Shown here: positions 1 through 8,162 of the stretch, piece by piece
How positions within the stretch are numbered: the first letter of the stretch is position 1
Layout of the letters: each line of letters starts with the position of its first letter
From: Eubacterium sp.
Lineage (GTDB): Bacteria > Bacillota > Clostridia > Lachnospirales > Lachnospiraceae
Direction of reading: 5' to 3'
Assembly: GCA_022796875.1 (NCBI GenBank)
Contig: JAAWJJ010000026.1
Location: 1 to 45,334 of the forward strand
Length of the DNA: 45,334 bases
Program-made: the position numbers and the translations under genes
The notes under the pieces: generated by a model
Seen by the model: only the letters and a program-made list of their open reading frames with translations
What the model was told of the DNA's origin: nothing
The model's database searches: none

Positions 1-18
1 AGCGCCTGATCAGGCGCT
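1..18 (-). terminator. Perfect 18-bp palindrome at the MATE gene stop codon
   Basis: AGCGCCTGATCAGGCGCT is its own reverse complement and reaches the first base of the MATE stop codon (18-20). A GC-rich stem directly after a minus-strand gene suggests the stem of an intrinsic terminator. The expected T-run would lie outside the window, so this cannot be confirmed. Confidence 0.4.
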
Positions 19-1409
19 CAGATATTCGAAACAATATTATTCACCCATATGCGTTTCTTTAAAAGCACGCATCCGATCACCACTTTCATAATTTCCGCAC
101 ACTGGCACGCCAGAAAAACAGATATCATATCGACTCCCGTCCATCTGCTCAAGAAAAACGCAATCGGAATATTTATGATCCATACATAGCAGCTGTCAAA
201 CAGGAATGTAATAAACGTTTTCCCTCCCGACCGCAATGTAAAATATGCCGCATGGTAAAAAGCATAGACTGGCATAAATACCGCCACAATCCGCAGCAGC
301 TGCACAGCCATTCTTTTTACCTCCGCCGAAGTATTATATATTTCCGGCACTCCTGCAGAGAGCAAAAACAGTACCGCTCCTGCCGCAACACAGCATGCAA
401 CGGAAAAGAACATCATCTTTCTGTCGGTATCCACTGCTTTTTTCAGGTTTCCGGCCCCAAGCTGCTGTCCCACGACAATGGAAATCGCACTGCCCAATGC
501 GATAAATATGATATTAAACATATTCTGCACGGTTGTGGTAATATTTAACGCCGCTACCGCTTCCAGTCCCCGCATGGAATAACACTGCACCAGCACCGCC
601 TGTCCGACCGCCCACAACGCTTCGTTTATCATTAACGGAGAACCTTTTTTCAAAATCTGCTTGATCAGGTTGCGCGGAATCTCAAATGACCGGTATATTC
701 CGACAATAAAAGGATTTTTTTCCCTGTTCCTGTGCGTCCATATGACGATAACGGCCATTTCCAGAAAACGTGCTGCCGCAGTTCCGATCGCTGCCCCGAC
801 AACCCCCAGACGCGGAAACCCGAAATTCCCGAAAATCAACGTATAATTAATCAGGAAATTAACGCCGACTGCCGCCATGCTCCCGATCATCGGGACCACC
901 GTCTGTCCGTTTTCACGCAGGGTACTGGCATATATTACGCTCATCATGTAAGGCAGCAGGCCAACCATCATAATATGTAAATATCCGATTCCCACATCAT
1001 GCGTCGCCAGAACGTTTCCTGCGTCGGCATCATTCAAAAACAGATCAATCAGCGTACCGCCCGCAAAGCCGAATAATAACATCCATACGGCTGCCACCAG
1101 CAGGCAGCAGATCAATTTAAAACGGAACGTATGGCGTACCCCTTCATAATTTCTTTGTCCAAAATACTGAGCGGCAAAAATCGAAGCGCCTGATACTGCC
1201 CCGAAAATACAGACGCCATATACGTTTACCAGCTGATTCACTATCGCTACGCCCGACATCTGTTCCGTTCCCAGCTGCCCGACCATGATATTGTCCAGTA
1301 AATTGACAAAATTGGTGATTCCATTTTGTACCAAAATCGGCAGGGCAATCACCAATACCATTTTATAAAACTGTCTATCCCCAATAAATAATTCTTTAAA
1401 CCGGTTCAT
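18..1409 (-). CDS. MATE family multidrug/cation efflux transporter
   Basis: Membrane exporter of the multidrug and toxic compound extrusion family, which expels organic cations and drugs in exchange for Na+ or H+. The 463 residues contain about 12 hydrophobic helices in two homologous halves, the normal size. The first helix and loop carry the family pattern around NFVNLLDNIMVG, and the start of the second half (about residues 255-275) has the matching INEALWAVGQ. The ATG is preceded by GGGAGG at a good distance. The gene follows the amidase gene in the same direction, with a hairpin between them. The substrate cannot be told from sequence, and no neighbouring regulator hints at it. Confidence 0.9.
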   Translation of the reverse strand: MNRFKELFIGDRQFYKMVLVIALPILVQNGITNFVNLLDNIMVGQLGTEQMSGVAIVNQLVNVYGVCIFGAVSGASIFAAQYFGQRNYEGVRHTFRFKLICCLLVAAVWMLLFGFAGGTLIDLFLNDADAGNVLATHDVGIGYLHIMMVGLLPYMMSVIYASTLRENGQTVVPMIGSMAAVGVNFLINYTLIFGNFGFPRLGVVGAAIGTAAARFLEMAVIVIWTHRNREKNPFIVGIYRSFEIPRNLIKQILKKGSPLMINEALWAVGQAVLVQCYSMRGLEAVAALNITTTVQNMFNIIFIALGSAISIVVGQQLGAGNLKKAVDTDRKMMFFSVACCVAAGAVLFLLSAGVPEIYNTSAEVKRMAVQLLRIVAVFMPVYAFYHAAYFTLRSGGKTFITFLFDSCYVWIINIPIAFFLSRWTGVDMISVFLACQCAEIMKVVIGCVLLKKRIWVNNIVSNI

Positions 1410-1458
1410 TTTTCTATACTCCCTCCCGCTATGTTACGCAATCCCGGCATCTTTTCAT

Positions 1459-1485
1459 TGGGGAATACAAAATTTTAATTCCCCA
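1459..1485 (-). terminator. Hairpin at the end of the amidase gene
   Basis: TGGGGAAT (1459-1466) pairs perfectly with ATTCCCCA (1478-1485), giving an 8-bp stem with an A/T loop that contains the amidase stop codon. Minus-strand transcripts then read ATGAAAAG, so there is no proper T-run. It may only partly stop transcription before the MATE gene. Confidence 0.4.
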
Positions 1486-2548
1486 GATATTGTTCGATCC
1501 CGTTTGCTATTCCTGTTACAATCTGACTCTGGTAGCTCTCATCCTGCATCCGCGCGTCTTCTTCCGGATTGGACATATATCCCATTTCCACAATCGTCAC
1601 CGGGACCATACACCAGTTAATGCCGCTCATCGTATCTGTTTCCCAGACATACTGTTTTGTACATCCTGTTTCCGCTGTCAACCCGTCCAGCACACAATCT
1701 GACAGTCTGCGGCTCTGTTCATAATACTCCGCATTATACGGATTGGAGGCAGTCTGACATATTGTCATCGCGCCCTGTACCGAAGAGTCTTCCGAACCGT
1801 TGGCATGGATTCGGACAAACGCATCTGCCTGCGCTTCATTCGCGACCGCCGCCCTCTCGCTGTTGCTGATATTCACATCATTTGACGTTCTTGTATAAAT
1901 CACCGTATAACCGCGGTCTTCCAGCTCTGCCCCCAGCTTCAGTGAAATATCCAAAGTAAGCTGGTACTCCGGCACACCGGTAGAACAACCGCTGGTGCCG
2001 CTGCTGACTTTTGCTTTTGTTTCTGATGCGCCAGGGCCGACCGGTTCCTGCTCCGAATTGCCCTGTGCCTGATGCCCGGCGTCGATCACGACTACCTGTC
2101 CGGCGGTATTTGCGGGTTCTGCGCCCGTATTGGTATCCGTTTCAACATTGCTGTCGATATTTTCCTCCGTATTTGCAGATTCCGCATCCGTATCAGTATC
2201 CGCTTCAACATTGCTGTCGATGTTTTCCTCCGTATTTGCAGATTCCATTGTATCCGCACCTTTTATCGCATTATTTCCTGATTCTGTATCTGCACCTTTC
2301 GCCGTATCCGCCACATCACTAACATCAGTTTCTGCTTCTGTTCTTTTTTCTGCTTCCGCTGATTCTGCTGCTTCCGCTGATCCCACTGATTCTGCTGTAG
2401 TTTGCGTTTGTCCTGCCGCTTCTTCACTTTTATTGCCGCATCCGCCAAAAAGCAGCGTTCCGAGGATCAAAACTCCCAGAAAACCTATGATATATTTCCT
2501 TTTGTTTAATTTTTTATTTCGTTTCATATCCTGATTCGTTCCTTTCAT
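1475..2548 (-). CDS. N-acetylmuramoyl-L-alanine amidase, lipoprotein (Amidase_3)
   Basis: Zinc amidase that cuts the bond between MurNAc and the peptide stem of peptidoglycan, anchored outside the cell as a lipoprotein. A basic N-terminus and hydrophobic stretch end in the lipobox LFGGC (about residues 33-37). A long acidic, Thr/Ser/Asn-rich stalk follows (about 40-150), containing a 21-residue unit present twice plus a partial third copy. The catalytic domain starts at VVIDAGHQ; expected zinc ligands are that His, the Glu of PEYQLTLD and the His of FVRIHANGS, and the catalytic Glu is in TIVEMGYMSNPEED. A second Met at residue 8 is preceded by AAAGGA at a long spacing and could be the true start. 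It may act in growth, division or mother-cell wall remodelling. Confidence 0.87.
   Translation of the reverse strand: MKGTNQDMKRNKKLNKRKYIIGFLGVLILGTLLFGGCGNKSEEAAGQTQTTAESVGSAEAAESAEAEKRTEAETDVSDVADTAKGADTESGNNAIKGADTMESANTEENIDSNVEADTDTDAESANTEENIDSNVETDTNTGAEPANTAGQVVVIDAGHQAQGNSEQEPVGPGASETKAKVSSGTSGCSTGVPEYQLTLDISLKLGAELEDRGYTVIYTRTSNDVNISNSERAAVANEAQADAFVRIHANGSEDSSVQGAMTICQTASNPYNAEYYEQSRRLSDCVLDGLTAETGCTKQYVWETDTMSGINWCMVPVTIVEMGYMSNPEEDARMQDESYQSQIVTGIANGIEQYLGN
2120..2245. repeat. 63-bp in-frame tandem repeat in the amidase stalk
   Basis: Two nearly identical 63-bp units (about 2120-2182 and 2183-2245) encode 21-residue blocks starting ESANTEENIDSNVE, with a degenerate third copy (EPANT) before the catalytic domain. 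The unit length keeps the reading frame, so copy-number change would alter stalk length only. Confidence 0.8.
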
Positions 2549-2609
2549 AATTCTCTTTTATAACAAAAAAACCAGGTTGCTTTGTACTGGCTTTCCATTT
2601 ACCAGATAC

Positions 2610-2638
2610 ATTATACAGTGCCGTTGTTAAAAATGCAA
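2610..2638 (-). promoter_or_regulatory. Promoter of the amidase gene
   Basis: On the minus strand TTGCAT (2633-2638) and TATAAT (2610-2615) are 17 bp apart, close to the sigma-A consensus. It lies about 60 nt above the amidase start. Confidence 0.7.
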
Positions 2639-2726
2639 TTGCTACGAAAGAAAGGAGGCTTTTAAATAAATATTAGTTCCAAACATCAAAAAATGTCGCT
2701 TTTTAGTTATCAATAACTAAAAATGC

Positions 2727-2768
2727 AAAAAAAGAGAGAGCTGCGTCAATCCGCAATTCTCTCCCTCT
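2727..2768 (-). terminator. Terminator of glutamine synthetase
   Basis: GAGAGAGCTGCG (2734-2745) pairs with CGCAATTCTCTC (2752-2763), with two weak positions. On the minus strand the stem is followed by seven T. It lies about 80 nt after the glnA stop. Confidence 0.75.
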
Positions 2769-2845
2769 TTATTTTATCATTCGCAGTCAAATATTCCAAA
2801 AGCCGTTATAACAATTATGTAATAACCGGATTGTTTACTTCACGC

Positions 2846-4960
2846 TTACACTTCAAATATCAAATCTCCGTATGACGGCATCGGCCATCTGTCTTTATCA
2901 ACAAGCATTTCCAGTTTATCGACCGGTGCCCGCAACGCATCCATCGCGGCTCTTACGGTATCTTTATAATAAACCGCTTTTTCCCTGCCGTCTTCCATTT
3001 TCGCAGCTTTTTCGGTCACATCCTGCAAAGTGGAAAGCGCATATTTTGCTTCCGAAAGCAGATCGGAAATTTCTGTCAAAAGGCCGGTCTGTACGCTGAC
3101 ATTTGCGTTGCAGGCTTCTTTGACTTTTATAATGGAATCCGCGATTTCAATCGTTGCTTTTACAACGGCCGGAATGATCTGTTTCGAAGCGATATCAATC
3201 ATGGCTCGCGCCTCAATATTGATTGATTTGGAGTATGCTTCGTATTGTATTTCAGCACGGGACTCCAATTCCGCGCGGGTAAATACGCCGAATTTTTCAA
3301 ATAACGCAACCGCTTTTTCCGTAGTCAAAGCCGGAATCGCGTCGACCATAGAGCGGATATTCGGAAGCCCTCTTCTTTCCGCTTCCGCTACCCATTCGTC
3401 GGAATAGCCGTTTCCGTTAAAAATAATCCTCTGGTGTTCCGTCGCATAACGTTTGATCAGGTCATGTACGGCCATACCGAAATTCTCCGCCTGTTCCAGT
3501 TCGTCGCACGCTTCCGCGAAAGCCTCCGCTACGATCGTGTTCAAAACAACGTTTGACTCCGAAATCGAATCAATCGAACCTACCATACGGAACTCAAATT
3601 TATTTCCGGTAAAAGCAAATGGTGAAGTCCTGTTCCGATCCGTCGCGTCTTTCGCAAAATCAGGCAGTGTTTTTACACCCGTTTCCAATCTTCCGCCGGA
3701 CAGGCTGTGTGTTGCTTCGCCAGTACTGATCAACTGCGACAATACGTCCTGCAGCTGCTCCCCGAGGAAAACGGAAAGAATCGCAGGCGGCGCTTCGTTC
3801 GCGCCCAACCGATGGTCGTTCCCGACATCCGCCGCCGATTCACGCAGCAGGTCGGCATGCGTATCCACCGCTTTCAAAATACAGCAGAGCACTAATAAAA
3901 ACTGTACATTTTCATGAGGCGTTTTGCCCGGATCCAGCATATTGATGCCGTCGTCCGTCGTAATCGACCAGTTATTATGTTTGCCGGAACCGTTTACACC
4001 GGCAAACGGTTTCTCATGAAGCAGACAGGTCATTCCGTGACGCCCCGCCACTTTCTTTAACGTTTCCATTACTAACTGGTTGTGGTCCACGGCAATATTT
4101 GCTTCTTCAAAAATCGGAGCGATCTCATGCTGCGCCGGAGCCACTTCATTGTGCTGCGTTTTCGCCGGTACGCCCAGTTTCCACAGTTCTTTATTTACAT
4201 CCCGCATATAAGACGCGATCCGCTCCCGAATGGAACCAAAATAGTGATCCTCCATCTCCTGTCCTTTCGGAGGCATAGCGCCGAATAAGGTACGACCGGT
4301 AAAAATCAGATCTTTTCTGCGTAAATATTTCTCCCTGTCCACCAAAAAATATTCCTGCTCCGCGCCGACGGACGGCCTGGCTTTTCTGGAAGTTGTATTT
4401 CCGAATAATCTCAACAGGCGGATCGACTGTTTATTAATAGCTTCCATGGAACGCAAAAGCGGCGTCTTCTGGTCTAACGCTTCCCCGGTATAGGAGCAAA
4501 ACGCCGTAGGGACGCAAAGTATCATGCCGGCGGCGTCCTGTCTGACAAACGCCGGAGAAGTGCAATCCCACGCCGTATATCCTCTGGCCTCAAACGTGGC
4601 CCGCAAACCGCCGGACGGAAAAGAGGACGCGTCCGGTTCGCCTTTGATCAGTTCTTTTCCGGAAAATCCCATCAGTACTTTTCCGTTTTCCATCGGAGCG
4701 CCGATAAAGGAATCATGCTTTTCCGCCGTAACACCCGTCAGCGGCTGGAACCAGTGAGTATAATGCGTCGCCCCCTTTTCAATCGCCCACTCTTTCATTT
4801 CATGCGCGATCACGTCCGCAGTTGCCAGATCCAACTCTTTGCCTTCTTTAATCGTATCTTTTAATTTCTGGTATACTTTTTTCGGCAGACGTTCCTGCAT
4901 CACGGTATCGTTAAATACATTTTCGCCAAAAATGTCCGCTGCATTAAAATATTCACTCAT
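2846..4960 (-). CDS. glnN: Type III glutamine synthetase (GSIII)
   Basis: ATP-dependent synthesis of glutamine from glutamate and ammonium, the main ammonium-assimilation step. At 704 residues it has the size of the GSIII (GlnN) family, not the roughly 450 of GSI. Recognisable parts are FPSGGLRATFEARGYTAWD in the N-terminal GSIII region, the metal-binding RPSVGAEQEYFLVD, HNEVAPAQHEIAPIFE and the nucleotide/glutamate region FAGVNGSGKHNNWS. The start ATG has AAAGGGAG nine bases upstream. It stands alone between its own promoter and terminator. An imperfect 12-bp hairpin lies in the likely leader. No PII or amt gene is nearby. Confidence 0.95.
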   Translation of the reverse strand: MSEYFNAADIFGENVFNDTVMQERLPKKVYQKLKDTIKEGKELDLATADVIAHEMKEWAIEKGATHYTHWFQPLTGVTAEKHDSFIGAPMENGKVLMGFSGKELIKGEPDASSFPSGGLRATFEARGYTAWDCTSPAFVRQDAAGMILCVPTAFCSYTGEALDQKTPLLRSMEAINKQSIRLLRLFGNTTSRKARPSVGAEQEYFLVDREKYLRRKDLIFTGRTLFGAMPPKGQEMEDHYFGSIRERIASYMRDVNKELWKLGVPAKTQHNEVAPAQHEIAPIFEEANIAVDHNQLVMETLKKVAGRHGMTCLLHEKPFAGVNGSGKHNNWSITTDDGINMLDPGKTPHENVQFLLVLCCILKAVDTHADLLRESAADVGNDHRLGANEAPPAILSVFLGEQLQDVLSQLISTGEATHSLSGGRLETGVKTLPDFAKDATDRNRTSPFAFTGNKFEFRMVGSIDSISESNVVLNTIVAEAFAEACDELEQAENFGMAVHDLIKRYATEHQRIIFNGNGYSDEWVAEAERRGLPNIRSMVDAIPALTTEKAVALFEKFGVFTRAELESRAEIQYEAYSKSINIEARAMIDIASKQIIPAVVKATIEIADSIIKVKEACNANVSVQTGLLTEISDLLSEAKYALSTLQDVTEKAAKMEDGREKAVYYKDTVRAAMDALRAPVDKLEMLVDKDRWPMPSYGDLIFEV

Positions 4961-5009
4961 AGCATTACTCCCTTTCTCTATTTTCTATGTATTTCAAATA
5001 TTATGAAAT

Positions 5010-5039
5010 AAGGGCATTCCACCTGAATGGAACGCCCTT
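5010..5039 (-). promoter_or_regulatory. Hairpin in the likely glnN leader
   Basis: AAGGGCATTCCA and TGGAACGCCCTT pair over 12 bp with one weak pair and a 6-base loop. It sits 50 nt before glnN and downstream of fba. It could terminate fba transcripts (only TTATTT follows it on the minus strand) or act in the glnN 5' leader if the promoter at 5057-5085 is used. Confidence 0.5.
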
Positions 5040-5056
5040 GTTCATCTGATAAAGTT

Positions 5057-5085
5057 ACAATACATCAAATCCGGTCTAATTGCAA
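5057..5085 (-). promoter_or_regulatory. Possible glnN promoter
   Basis: TTGCAA (5080-5085) and TATTGT (5057-5062) are 17 bp apart on the minus strand. The -35 is good and the -10 matches 4 of 6. A start near 5050 would put the 5010-5039 hairpin in the leader. Confidence 0.45.
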
Positions 5086-5109
5086 GCATCAAAACAAATT
5101 TTAAAAGTT

Positions 5110-5154
5110 TTGTCAAAAAACCAGATGATCCTTTTTAAATTTTTGACAAAACAT
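5110..5154 (-). terminator. A/T-rich inverted repeat after fba
   Basis: GTTTTGTCAAAAA (5110-5122) and TTTTTGACAAAAC (5142-5154) are perfect 13-bp inverted repeats, 19 bases downstream of the aldolase stop. It is probably the fba terminator, though A/T-rich; it also contains TTGACA, so a regulator site cannot be excluded. Confidence 0.45.
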
Positions 5155-5172
5155 ACAAAAATAATAAACTGT

Positions 5173-6036
5173 TTATGCTTTCCCGATCGAACCGAATAAT
5201 TCCATTTTAGTTTTAACCGTTTCCTTGATCGCCTCAAAACCAGGAAGCAGTAATTTTCTCGGATCATATCCTTTGCCCTGCTGATCCTTGCCTTCTTCAA
5301 TATATTTTCTGGTAGCTTCTGCAAAAGAAAGCTGACATTCCGTATTTACGTTAATTTTGGCTACGCCGAGTGAAATCGCTTTCTTTACCATATCATCCGG
5401 GATACCTGTCCCGCCGTGAAGTACTAACGGCAGTTCTCCGGTCAGCTGCTGAATCGCATCCAGCGTTTCAAAACTTAATCCCTGCCAGTTTGCCGGATAT
5501 TTGCCATGGATGTTGCCGATACCTGCCGCCAGCATGTCTACTCCAAGATCTGCGATTGCCTTACATTCTTTCGGATCCGCACATTCGCCTGCGCCAATCA
5601 CACCGTCTTCTTCGCCGCCGATTGCGCCGACTTCCGCTTCTAATGACATTCCTTTTTCCGCACAGATTTTAACCAGTTCTTTCGTATTTTTCACGTTTTC
5701 TTCAATCGGGCTGTGAGAACCGTCATACATGATGGAAGAAAAACCTGCTTCCACACATTTTAAACATGCGTCATAACTGCCGTGGTCTAAATGGATTGCT
5801 ACCGGAACCGTAATTCCCATTTCCTCCAGCATGCCTTTTACCATGCCTACAACGGTCTTATATCCGCACATATATTTTCCTGCGCCTTCGGATACTCCTA
5901 AGATCACCGGTGAATTATTTTCCTGCGCCGTCTGCAGAATTGCTTTGGTCCACTCTAAATTGTTAATATTAAACTGGCCAACCGCATAATGTCCGGCTTT
6001 TGCTTTCTGTAACATTTCTTTTGCTGAAACTAACAT
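5173..6036 (-). CDS. fba: Class II fructose-1,6-bisphosphate aldolase
   Basis: Zinc-dependent glycolytic enzyme interconverting fructose-1,6-bisphosphate with DHAP and glyceraldehyde-3-phosphate. The start chosen is the ATG at 6036 (MLVSAKEML), preceded by GGGAGG and fitting the usual family N-terminus; this gives 287 residues, the standard length. The reading frame continues upstream, but that stretch contains the promoter. Visible motifs are IHLDHGSY (about 80-87; catalytic Asp and zinc His), MYDGSHSP with the conserved ENVKNT, HGGTGIPDD (zinc His and phosphate loop) and INVNTECQ. It is monocistronic. Tagatose-bisphosphate aldolases share the fold, but the motifs and sugar-gene-free context favour Fba. 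Confidence 0.95.
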   Translation of the reverse strand: MLVSAKEMLQKAKAGHYAVGQFNINNLEWTKAILQTAQENNSPVILGVSEGAGKYMCGYKTVVGMVKGMLEEMGITVPVAIHLDHGSYDACLKCVEAGFSSIMYDGSHSPIEENVKNTKELVKICAEKGMSLEAEVGAIGGEEDGVIGAGECADPKECKAIADLGVDMLAAGIGNIHGKYPANWQGLSFETLDAIQQLTGELPLVLHGGTGIPDDMVKKAISLGVAKINVNTECQLSFAEATRKYIEEGKDQQGKGYDPRKLLLPGFEAIKETVKTKMELFGSIGKA

Positions 6037-6106
6037 GACTGTTCCTCCCAATATCTTTATTTTATTCAGGCATAGTCTGCCTTTTGCATGTACTTCATAC
6101 ACCTCT

Positions 6107-6136
6107 ATTATATCTCTGTTTCTTTCCTGTTGTAAA
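6107..6136 (-). promoter_or_regulatory. Promoter of fba
   Basis: TTTACA (6131-6136) and a perfect TATAAT (6107-6112) are 18 bp apart on the minus strand, just after the lipid kinase stop. The leader is about 60 nt and contains a small GGCA/TGCC hairpin. Confidence 0.75.
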
Positions 6137-6143
6137 GCCAAAT

Positions 6144-7130
6144 TCAGGACAGATGCAAAATATTTTTTAACGACGGCGGAAATGACGTCCCTCTTCGCGC
6201 GGAAAGAAGCGGTATATTTTTCGGATGCACCGGATGCGGGATCTCTTTTACTTTAATTTTCATTCCGTCGGAAATGACATCGATCGTCACGTCCGTATGT
6301 TCTCCGCCAAACTCGCCGTCCAGCGTCCACGGCAGCTTTTCCTCCGTATGAAATGTAACGTGGTCGGTCTTAAAACAGACAATCAGTTCCGTTTCTTCTT
6401 TAATATTTATCATACCGGAAAGGATCCGGTTTAACTGCACCGGGTTTTTTGGCGTCTTGATCAAAACAACTTCATATTTGCCGTCGTTTAAGCCGACGTC
6501 TTTGATAAAATTCGTCTTTACACCGGCAATATAATTGGAATTGCTGACCATACCGTAGCAAAATACGTCTTCAATCACTTTGTCTTCATATTCTACCCGC
6601 ATGGCTATTTCGTCTAGTCCGTGCCAGCGTTTTGCGCTTTCCACAAAATAAGCGGCATGTCCCAGTACATTTTTTAATTCCTGTTTCGTGGCATAAGATA
6701 CGTCCGTCAACACTCCAAATGCCGCCACGTATACGTATGTCTGCCCGTTAAATTCCGCAAGGTCGCACGAAAATTCCACGCCTTCCACCGCCGTCTGCGC
6801 GGCTGTCATGATCCGTTTGGGAATCTTCAGGGAATTGGCAAAATCATTGGTACTTCCTGCCGGTATGTAACCGATCGGCAGATTTTTGCCGCTTTCTCTC
6901 ATACCGGTCACTGTTTCGTCCAGCGTACCGTCGCCGCCACTGCACACCACCAGGCTGTAGTCCTCGCCCATATTTACTATCTGATTATAAGCATCGCCTT
7001 TCTCCTGCGTCGGATGAATCGTCACTTCATATCCGTTTTTTACCATCAGATCTACTATGTCTGATAATTTGTTTTTAATCTGCCCTTTTCCGGAAAGCGG
7101 ATTATAAACAAATAACAACTTCCTGCTCAT
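6144..7130 (-). CDS. Diacylglycerol/lipid kinase family protein (YegS/DagK type)
   Basis: Soluble lipid kinase expected to phosphorylate diacylglycerol or a similar lipid so that it re-enters phospholipid synthesis. The N-terminal catalytic domain begins LLFVYNPLSGKG, and the nucleotide-binding signature VVCSGGDGTLDETVTG (about residues 58-75) is intact, followed by PIGYIPAGSTNDFANSL. The C-terminal beta-domain ends in LDGE and a tail about 40 residues long. At 328 residues it is slightly longer than typical (about 300). It is the last gene of the ftsH-uvrC-hprK-murB-rapZ-whiA operon, three bases after whiA, so translation is probably coupled. The true substrate is unknown. Confidence 0.88.
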   Translation of the reverse strand: MSRKLLFVYNPLSGKGQIKNKLSDIVDLMVKNGYEVTIHPTQEKGDAYNQIVNMGEDYSLVVCSGGDGTLDETVTGMRESGKNLPIGYIPAGSTNDFANSLKIPKRIMTAAQTAVEGVEFSCDLAEFNGQTYVYVAAFGVLTDVSYATKQELKNVLGHAAYFVESAKRWHGLDEIAMRVEYEDKVIEDVFCYGMVSNSNYIAGVKTNFIKDVGLNDGKYEVVLIKTPKNPVQLNRILSGMINIKEETELIVCFKTDHVTFHTEEKLPWTLDGEFGGEHTDVTIDVISDGMKIKVKEIPHPVHPKNIPLLSARRGTSFPPSLKNILHLS

Positions 7131-7133
7131 TCC

Positions 7134-8150
7134 CTAATCTCCTTTGGTTTTTAGATTTTCCGCAACTTTGCTAATTTTTCTCAACCGATGATTTACCCCT
7201 GATTTCCCCACAGGCGGTGTCAGATAACTCCCCAATTCTAAAAGTGAAGCTTCCGGATATTCCAGACGCATCTGCGCCGTTTCCCGCAAATTTGCCGGAA
7301 GCTTTTCCAGTCCGATCCTTTCTTTGATGTACTGAATATCTTCGATCTGGCGTACTGCGGCGTTTACCGTTTTATTGATATTTGCGGTTTCACAGTTTAC
7401 CTGACGGTTTACATTATTGCGCATATTTTTCAAAATACGCACATTTTCCAGATCCAATAATGCTTTATGGGCCTCCATCACGTTCAATATATCCACAATC
7501 TGGGACCCCTCTTTTAAATACACGACATAATGGCGTTTTCGTTCCACTACTTTGGAATCCACACCGAAACTGTTGATCATACTCTGCAGCTGCCCTGCCT
7601 TGCCGGCAGAAGCGCATACAATTTCAAAATGATACGATTTGCCCGGATCACTGATCGAACCGGCGCTTAAAAACGCCCCGCGGATAAACGCCCGCTGACA
7701 GCAGTTCCGCTGCACAAGAAGCCCATTGACAAGTTCGTCTTTTACTGTTACCCGTCCGTTATCATCGATCATACGCAGCGTATGGAGCATTTTTTCCACT
7801 TTCTCACTGCCGCATACCTGTACCCGGTAATTTCGCTGCCTGTTTCCGCGGCGCGATACGCTTCCCACGACTTCCAGTTCCACTTCGAAACCGAACACCT
7901 GCCTTACAAGAGTTAAAAACTTTCTTGCCAGTCCGTTATTTTCCGTATCTACCTGCAGCGCCGCATGTCCCTGACTGCCGGTCAGACGGCCCGCATGTTC
8001 CGCACTGTCGGCCAGGCGTTCCGCACATTCCTGGCTGCCGGTCAGACGGCCCGCGAAAGCGATAACCGCCGCCAGTTCCGCAATCCGGCAATGCCTGCCT
8101 TTGCTTTCATATCTTACTAATTCCGCTTTTACATCCGCTGAAAACGACAT
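7134..8150 (-). CDS. whiA: DNA-binding division/sporulation regulator WhiA
   Basis: Conserved Gram-positive protein with an N-terminal domain shaped like a LAGLIDADG endonuclease and a C-terminal helix-turn-helix; it affects cell division and, in actinobacteria, sporulation. The start MSFSADVKAELVR and the C-terminus (LRETAQMRLEYPEASLLELG, then KSGVNHRLRKI) are typical. The unusual part is near residues 33-63, where a 10-residue unit occurs three times (AGRLTGSQEC, AERLADSAEH, AGRLTGSQGH), adding about 20 residues to a loop that is short in other WhiA proteins. The gene lies 12 bp after rapZ, the universal WhiA neighbourhood. The reading frame is intact, so I expect it to be functional. Confidence 0.95.
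   Translation of the reverse strand: MSFSADVKAELVRYESKGRHCRIAELAAVIAFAGRLTGSQECAERLADSAEHAGRLTGSQGHAALQVDTENNGLARKFLTLVRQVFGFEVELEVVGSVSRRGNRQRNYRVQVCGSEKVEKMLHTLRMIDDNGRVTVKDELVNGLLVQRNCCQRAFIRGAFLSAGSISDPGKSYHFEIVCASAGKAGQLQSMINSFGVDSKVVERKRHYVVYLKEGSQIVDILNVMEAHKALLDLENVRILKNMRNNVNRQVNCETANINKTVNAAVRQIEDIQYIKERIGLEKLPANLRETAQMRLEYPEASLLELGSYLTPPVGKSGVNHRLRKISKVAENLKTKGD
7964..8053. repeat. Three 30-bp tandem repeats inside whiA
   Basis: Units 7964-7993, 7994-8023 and 8024-8053 are each exactly 30 bp. The outer two share the 20-base string ending GTCAGACGGCCCG and the middle one is diverged. The repeat is GC-richer than its surroundings and preserves the frame. Confidence 0.85.
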
Positions 8151-8162
8151 GACATTCCCCTA

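Noticed and set aside
5010-5039. ANTAR dual-hexaloop antiterminator site before glutamine synthetase
   Set aside because: There is only one hairpin and its loop TTCAGG lacks A at position 1.
6037-6141. Longer aldolase start
   Set aside because: The extra 35 codons cover the fba promoter -10, lack a ribosome site and do not resemble the family N-terminus.
7964-8053. Possible CRISPR or mobile repeat
   Set aside because: The 30-bp units touch each other without spacers and encode in-frame WhiA residues, so this is a coding tandem repeat.
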